Positions 59,651 through 64,000 of a stretch of 64,000 nucleotides of DNA are shown piece by piece; position 1 is the stretch's first letter, and every line of letters begins with the position of its first letter. The translations under genes and the position numbers were made by a program. The notes beneath the pieces are model-generated. The model had not been told where the DNA came from and made no database searches. It worked only from the letters and a program-made list of their open reading frames with translations. Source of the DNA: Solen grandis (taxonomy: Eukaryota > Mollusca > Bivalvia > Adapedonta > Solenidae); the NCBI GenBank assembly GCA_021229015.1, contig CM037785.1:36114183-36178182 (forward strand). Reading direction: 5' to 3'.

Positions 59651-62433
59651 AGGCCCGGATCCACTGGGGGGGGGCGAGGGGGCCTTGCCCCCCCCCCCCC
59701 CCCGCCCCAGTTGGCCTGGTCATACATTTTTTCTAGGCTATAAAATCCCTTGATTACATCATAGTAGTGTTGTCTAGAGGAAATCTCCATCGTGGACCCC
59801 CATACTGAATCACCCGCATAACCACCTGACCACCCAGACTCCTATTGTCTTATGGCCCCCTGCTGTTAATGTGTAGGTAATCCGAACCGGCAGTCGTCCA
59901 TGACTGTGTGATAAGCATGTGTTTAGGGTACTGCGGACACGTTCACTGATTGAGAGAAATTTACATGGCATCTAATAATTGGGAAAAATCGGCAATTACC
60001 AAAAGTTTGTATCAGTTACAACTATCAACTATTCTAAGCAAATGCAGTTTAAGAAATAGCATAAAAATAGTTAAGCTAAAAACAACAACTAAGCTGGACA
60101 TTAAAATGTAATTAACATCGAAACAATTTCACTAGAGCCAAAAAGAATTAAAAATAATAAAAATAAAACTACTTTGACGAAATCTACGCAACAATTTTTT
60201 TAATTCACGTTTCTCTTCATGTATAATGTTTTAAATCTTACATTCAAAGCGGGCTAATTAGCTGCCGGCAGGTTGATGAACTATCAGGTATGAAAAATTT
60301 CGTTTTTGAAAAAGTTTAAAAGGTAATGATTTTTTTTTTGCTGTAGCAAACCTCAGATTAGATGCATACCTATCGCTAGCCATGCAAATTAAACTTAATC
60401 AGAAATGGGTTGTGTTTCTAAATGTCATCAGCTTTACTATTTTTACGTAACTTTTCAAGTATTATTTTTATGAAACTAACTCCTAAATATTTTTTCCTGA
60501 AAGGAATAAATACAAACAGCAGGCTGATACATCATCATGTTCACATTTGAATATTTACGAATAAAATAATCTACATGTATGTGTATTCATGGTCTCTTAA
60601 TAAAGAGACCCTGGAGTATTTTAAATTAATAAAAATCATTCAATCTGCCAAATTTTGGGACAATCCATATTTTGGGACAATGTATATGTAGATTATACAT
60701 GATCACTAATTCAAATCAAATCCAGGTAATCAGTCATTGAGCAATGTTAGTGATAAGTCGATGAATACGAAATACTAATGCACAGAAAACACAATTTATG
60801 TGCGAAATAAAACGGATATTAAAGAGTTCATATTAAATATCAACATCTTTTATTACTGAATATTGTTTGTTTTGTTACTGATTTAACATTTAGAAAAAAA
60901 TGTACGAAAAATCGACACGCAGAAGGGGCCCATGCAACCGCCCGACCCTAAAACGTGCGCCTGATTTTTTTTATCTGGGAAGTCTGTGTGTGAAGGCTGC
61001 TTCCAGATCGACAATTTGACTGTAAAGATTACCAGGTTCGAACCTAATACAGCATATACCCGGTATTCTCTTCAACATATTTCACAAAATATGTTTAAAG
61101 CGATTTTTTTCCTCAGATTTAAACAAAACTGTCTTTTACAATGTTGAGTCTAAAACTGATGACAATTCAAAGAGCATTCACTAATTGATAATGTACACAA
61201 GTCACTTTATCTTTTCTTTTTTTTTGGGGGGGGGGGGGGGTCCAAAAAGCACTTATTTTTTATGCCAGTCTCTCCCCCCCCCCTTACTACCGTCATTTTT
61301 TTAATACAACTGTAGTCAAATACTATTACACAGTAGTTATTCAAAAACATGGCTTTGCGAATGTAAATATAAAATCATATCGCTCAAGGCTCAGTCCCAA
61401 TTGACATTTTTTGCCTAGGGAATGTACTCCCGATGGAAATTGATGAGCCTCGGGAGGCGTCGGGAACAGGTTCCCCTGTATCCCGCGGAAGATTCGAAAG
61501 CGTTGCGAGCCATGTGGAGTCATTGGGAGGCCTCGGGGAAACCAGGCCGGGGAAACATAAGCATAGCTTCCCGGAAGCTCCTTGGAAGCATTCATGGAGA
61601 TTCCGCAAAATATTTTTTCCTCCGAGGAACCCCAGGCTTCGGTGATGTCTCGAAGGTACGGAGACCTTTCTGTGACACAATCCAGATCTTGTGATAGAAT
61701 CTCAGAATATTCGCAAGAAAATCGGCAAGCGCACTCTAAAATTTTTTGCTTTTTTTTGGTCAACTTTATACTGAGACGGTCAAAAAGGCCATGGGGCATT
61801 GCTGGGGGCATCCTCATAAACCCCCGAAAGTCTACCCTTGATTTTGTCCATCACCAAATTCTCATAATCTCCATAATCTTCCCGAGGCACCTAGGATGGT
61901 TCGATAAAATGATACATCCCCTAATCTACGGGGATATTCCCCCGATGATGTTTCAATTTCGATGAAGCTCCGATTCACCTTCCCCGATCATCGGATAAAT
62001 TTCACGAGCACCTGGAGCCATCCCCGATAATACAAGGCCATTGTACCATAACCGAAACATCAGTGAACGTTTCAACGGACCAATCCCAAAGCTTCTCATA
62101 GGACTGCTCCATCTTTTGGGCTCAAACATCTGATGCCATCGGGAGAAAATGTGTGTATTTCCACAACGCCGATGATTTTTCTCCAGTGGGACCTAGGCAT
62201 TAGATCCATGGTCTTCAAGTTTCAAAAAAAAAAAAGAAAAAAAAAAAAAAAAAAAAAAAAAAAGAAAAGCACACTTGTATCCCCAGATACTCTTCAGAAT
62301 GCATCTCTATCACAATAAAAACCTTTTTTTCCAGGGAAGCATGGCCCCGGATCCCCCTAGCACTCACATCACATTCAGACTTTGCTTCCCACCCCCCCAC
62401 CCCCCTCTGTGGAAAATTTCTGGATCCGGGCCT
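59651..62433. mobile_element. 2.78-kb element with 12-bp perfect TIR AGGCCCGGATCC, in a CTAT repeat
   Basis: AGGCCCGGATCC at 59651 and its exact complement ending at 62433. Both flanks are CTAT-rich (atctatctatcc on the left; actatctatctatc on the right, a tract to 62467), consistent with insertion into a microsatellite. It contains the right arm of the large inverted repeat and long G, C and A homopolymers (59670-59702, 61227-61240, 62224-62263). No transposase was recognised. Confidence 0.55.
59893..61716. repeat. Right arm of the large inverted repeat
   Basis: Reverse complement of 57976-59502, about 0.3 kb longer, including a stretch near 61443-61500 absent from the left arm. The 158-codon minus-strand ORF at 61341-61817 crosses the arm border and has no domain. 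Confidence 0.7.
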
Positions 62434-62434
62434 A

Positions 62435-62467
<33 letters not shown>

Positions 62468-62765
62468 GTAACAAATAGTAAAATGAAATAGTAATTTGAA
62501 ATAATAAATACATTTATGTGAACATACGTATGATTATAGAGCTACCATCTTCGTGTCGGAGATACTGCCTCGTGCGCAAAATCTCTTCAGTGGCTGCCAG
62601 CTCAGTCTGCAACGACATAACGACTGAAACCTCGATGCCGTCAGCGTAAATATTCTCTTGCATGAAATGGCAAGACAACGTCCATGGCTACGTATACTTG
62701 CCCACCCAGATTTCCATACATTGGTAATTTTTCAATTTATATTGATATCGCCAACAAAATCATAG

Positions 62766-63373
62766 TTAAAAAAAATACAAATACATTTTGACGGGACTTG
62801 CCATTGGACTGTTAGCATGGTATCTGCCAGGAACCAGACATGGTGTATTATTTTGACAGTTTAAGTGACAATTTAAAAAATTTGAAAAATAACGTTCAAA
62901 TACAATTATCCCAACTTTATCCTAGTACGAATGGTCATGCTTTTATTAAAGTTCCAAGAACACAGCAACAACCAAACAACAATGACTGTGGTCTATTTGC
63001 TATCGCACATTCAGTGTATTTTTGCTTTAGCGGTGGGACATTAAATTTTAAAAATCAATATAATATTTTAGAAATGAGAGAACATCTTTTTCATTGTCTT
63101 GAAAACGGGAAAATGTCACCATTCCCAAAAGAAAATATTAAAATACACAGATCTACATCTTTCCAAGGACTACATAAATCAATAAAGATTAAAACAACAT
63201 GTGTATGTGAAATGCCTGAATTCACTGATAATATGGATCAATGTGAAAATAAAAAATGCCGCAAATGGTATCACCAATCATGCGTTGGTATAAACAACTG
63301 TAAAAAAAAATTAGTGTTAGACGCTGGTCTTGGCAGTGCATGTCATGTTCTAAAACAAACTAACTTGAATTAG
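62766..63373 (+). pseudogene. C48 (Ulp1-like) cysteine protease with C-terminal PHD-like finger, one frameshift
   Basis: Two overlapping frames together show the catalytic core of a Ulp1/SENP-type protease. The first (from about 62766, after AG at 62764-62765) reads IQIHFDGTCHWTVSMVSARN, with the HW of the catalytic His (62802-62807). A one-base shift near 62838-62840 then leads into the frame MVYYFDSL, with the Asp about 18 residues after the His. QQQPNNNDCG follows, with the Gln six residues before the catalytic Cys (62987-62989). About 70 residues later comes a C-x-C, C-x4-C, x4-H, x2-C pattern (residues 121-148 counting from 62840), like the first part of a PHD finger. The stop is at 63371-63373. 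Ulp1-type proteases occur in several transposon families (plant MULEs, CACTA), which fits this repeat-rich setting. Upstream exons are not recognised. Confidence 0.65.
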
Positions 63374-64000
63374 TATTCAACTAAACAAAAAATTAAAACT
63401 TGTTACAACTACATATTGTATTTTTTCATTTTGATAAAATTCATGCACTGCTTTGCCATGTATGTGATATATATTTTATCCCGAGTTTGATGAAATGTAT
63501 GAGTACTGGATTGCTGTATGTATTTATGTTTACCTTATGTTATTTAGTTTTTTTATTTTATGATTGCTAAAAATTGTTTATTTTTTAATGCTGTTTGATT
63601 ATTTTATGAATAAATGATTAAATAAATAATATTTTCTATTTTAGTTTTCGTTTTATTTACATTTCATTAAAATATAAGATCAACTGACTGTCTTCTTCAA
63701 CTGGACACATGCTAAATAAAATCATTTAATTTCTAGATGATGATGATTATAACTATTGAAGTAGTATGGCAGGGACATTCGATATACCGCCTCGGGCACA
63801 CACTTCCGAGATTAAGTGTGGACAATTATGGCATGTGTCAGTCACTGTAACACACACACACACACACAGAAGCAAATACATATTGAGCAAAGAGAGAGAG
63901 AGAGAGAGAGGGGGGGGGGAGAGAGAGAGAGGGAGAGGTGGGACGAGAGAAAGAGAGATTTAGAGAAAACATTTTGCTACAATATTTTGTTTAACTATCA
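63374..64000. other. 3' flank and simple repeats
   Basis: AATAAA at 63609-63614 could serve the preceding gene. A CA repeat (63849-63868) and a long AG/G tract (63890-63960) follow. I see no coding exon. Confidence 0.5.

Noticed and set aside
61341..61817. 158-codon minus-strand ORF
   Set aside because: It lies across the border of the inverted-repeat arm, is not kept open in the left arm, and shows no domain or protein-like composition.

Overview
The window is eukaryotic, AT-rich and gene-poor, with introns and many small non-autonomous transposons. Several repeats look like those of bivalve molluscs: tRNA-headed SINEs ending in a 'gactgaaatactgtcg' tail, elements with 'cgctcacctgag' and 'cgggtgagcta' ends, and 'gtccgtccgtc' repeats. 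I infer a bivalve, probably of the clam lineage, but the species cannot be told from sequence alone. A 100-base run of N at 26201-26300 splits the window into two contigs.

Layout. Positions 402-649 hold the last exon of a plus-strand gene with a chitin-binding type 2 (CBM14-like) domain. Positions 950-8912 (block A) are non-coding and repeat-rich. Positions 8912-26200 (block B) carry plus-strand copy 1 of a four-transmembrane MARVEL-domain gene, in four phase-0 coding exons, with the last exon cut by the gap. After the gap, 26430-27201 is the truncated end of a transposon. Positions 27202-34165 are block A again, inverted. Positions 34165-37956 occur once and probably include the 3' untranslated region. 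Positions 37957-55551 are block B again, inverted, with minus-strand copy 2 of the MARVEL gene, which is complete at 183 aa. From 55559 comes a longer copy of the same transposon, with two exons of an SGNH-hydrolase-like protein (56384-56545 and 57727-57833). It is followed by an inverted-repeat-rich stretch (57976-62433) and a frameshifted C48 (Ulp1-like) cysteine protease plus PHD-like finger (62766-63373).

Interpretation. Block order is A-B in contig 1. On the minus strand of contig 2 it is transposon-B-unique-A-transposon. This is a circular permutation, as expected if contig 2 crosses the junction of a tandem duplication with unit A-transposon-B-unique. The apparent giant palindrome may therefore be partly a contig-orientation artefact. 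The two copies form a natural comparison: several elements are present in one and cleanly absent from the other, which exposes target-site duplications. These include two TTAA-flanked MITEs, a 58-nt hairpin, a 588-bp retroelement and a 2.4-kb TIR element with an ORF.

The most interesting points are: (1) the two MARVEL genes differ mostly by amino-acid-changing substitutions in the N-terminal tail and the predicted extracellular sides, while their introns stay alignable; (2) copy 2 has an N-terminal PPPY motif and a C-terminal CaaX-type CIIF end, an unusual pairing for a MARVEL protein; (3) a transposon family appears to carry an SGNH-like gene and possibly a Ulp1-PHD gene.
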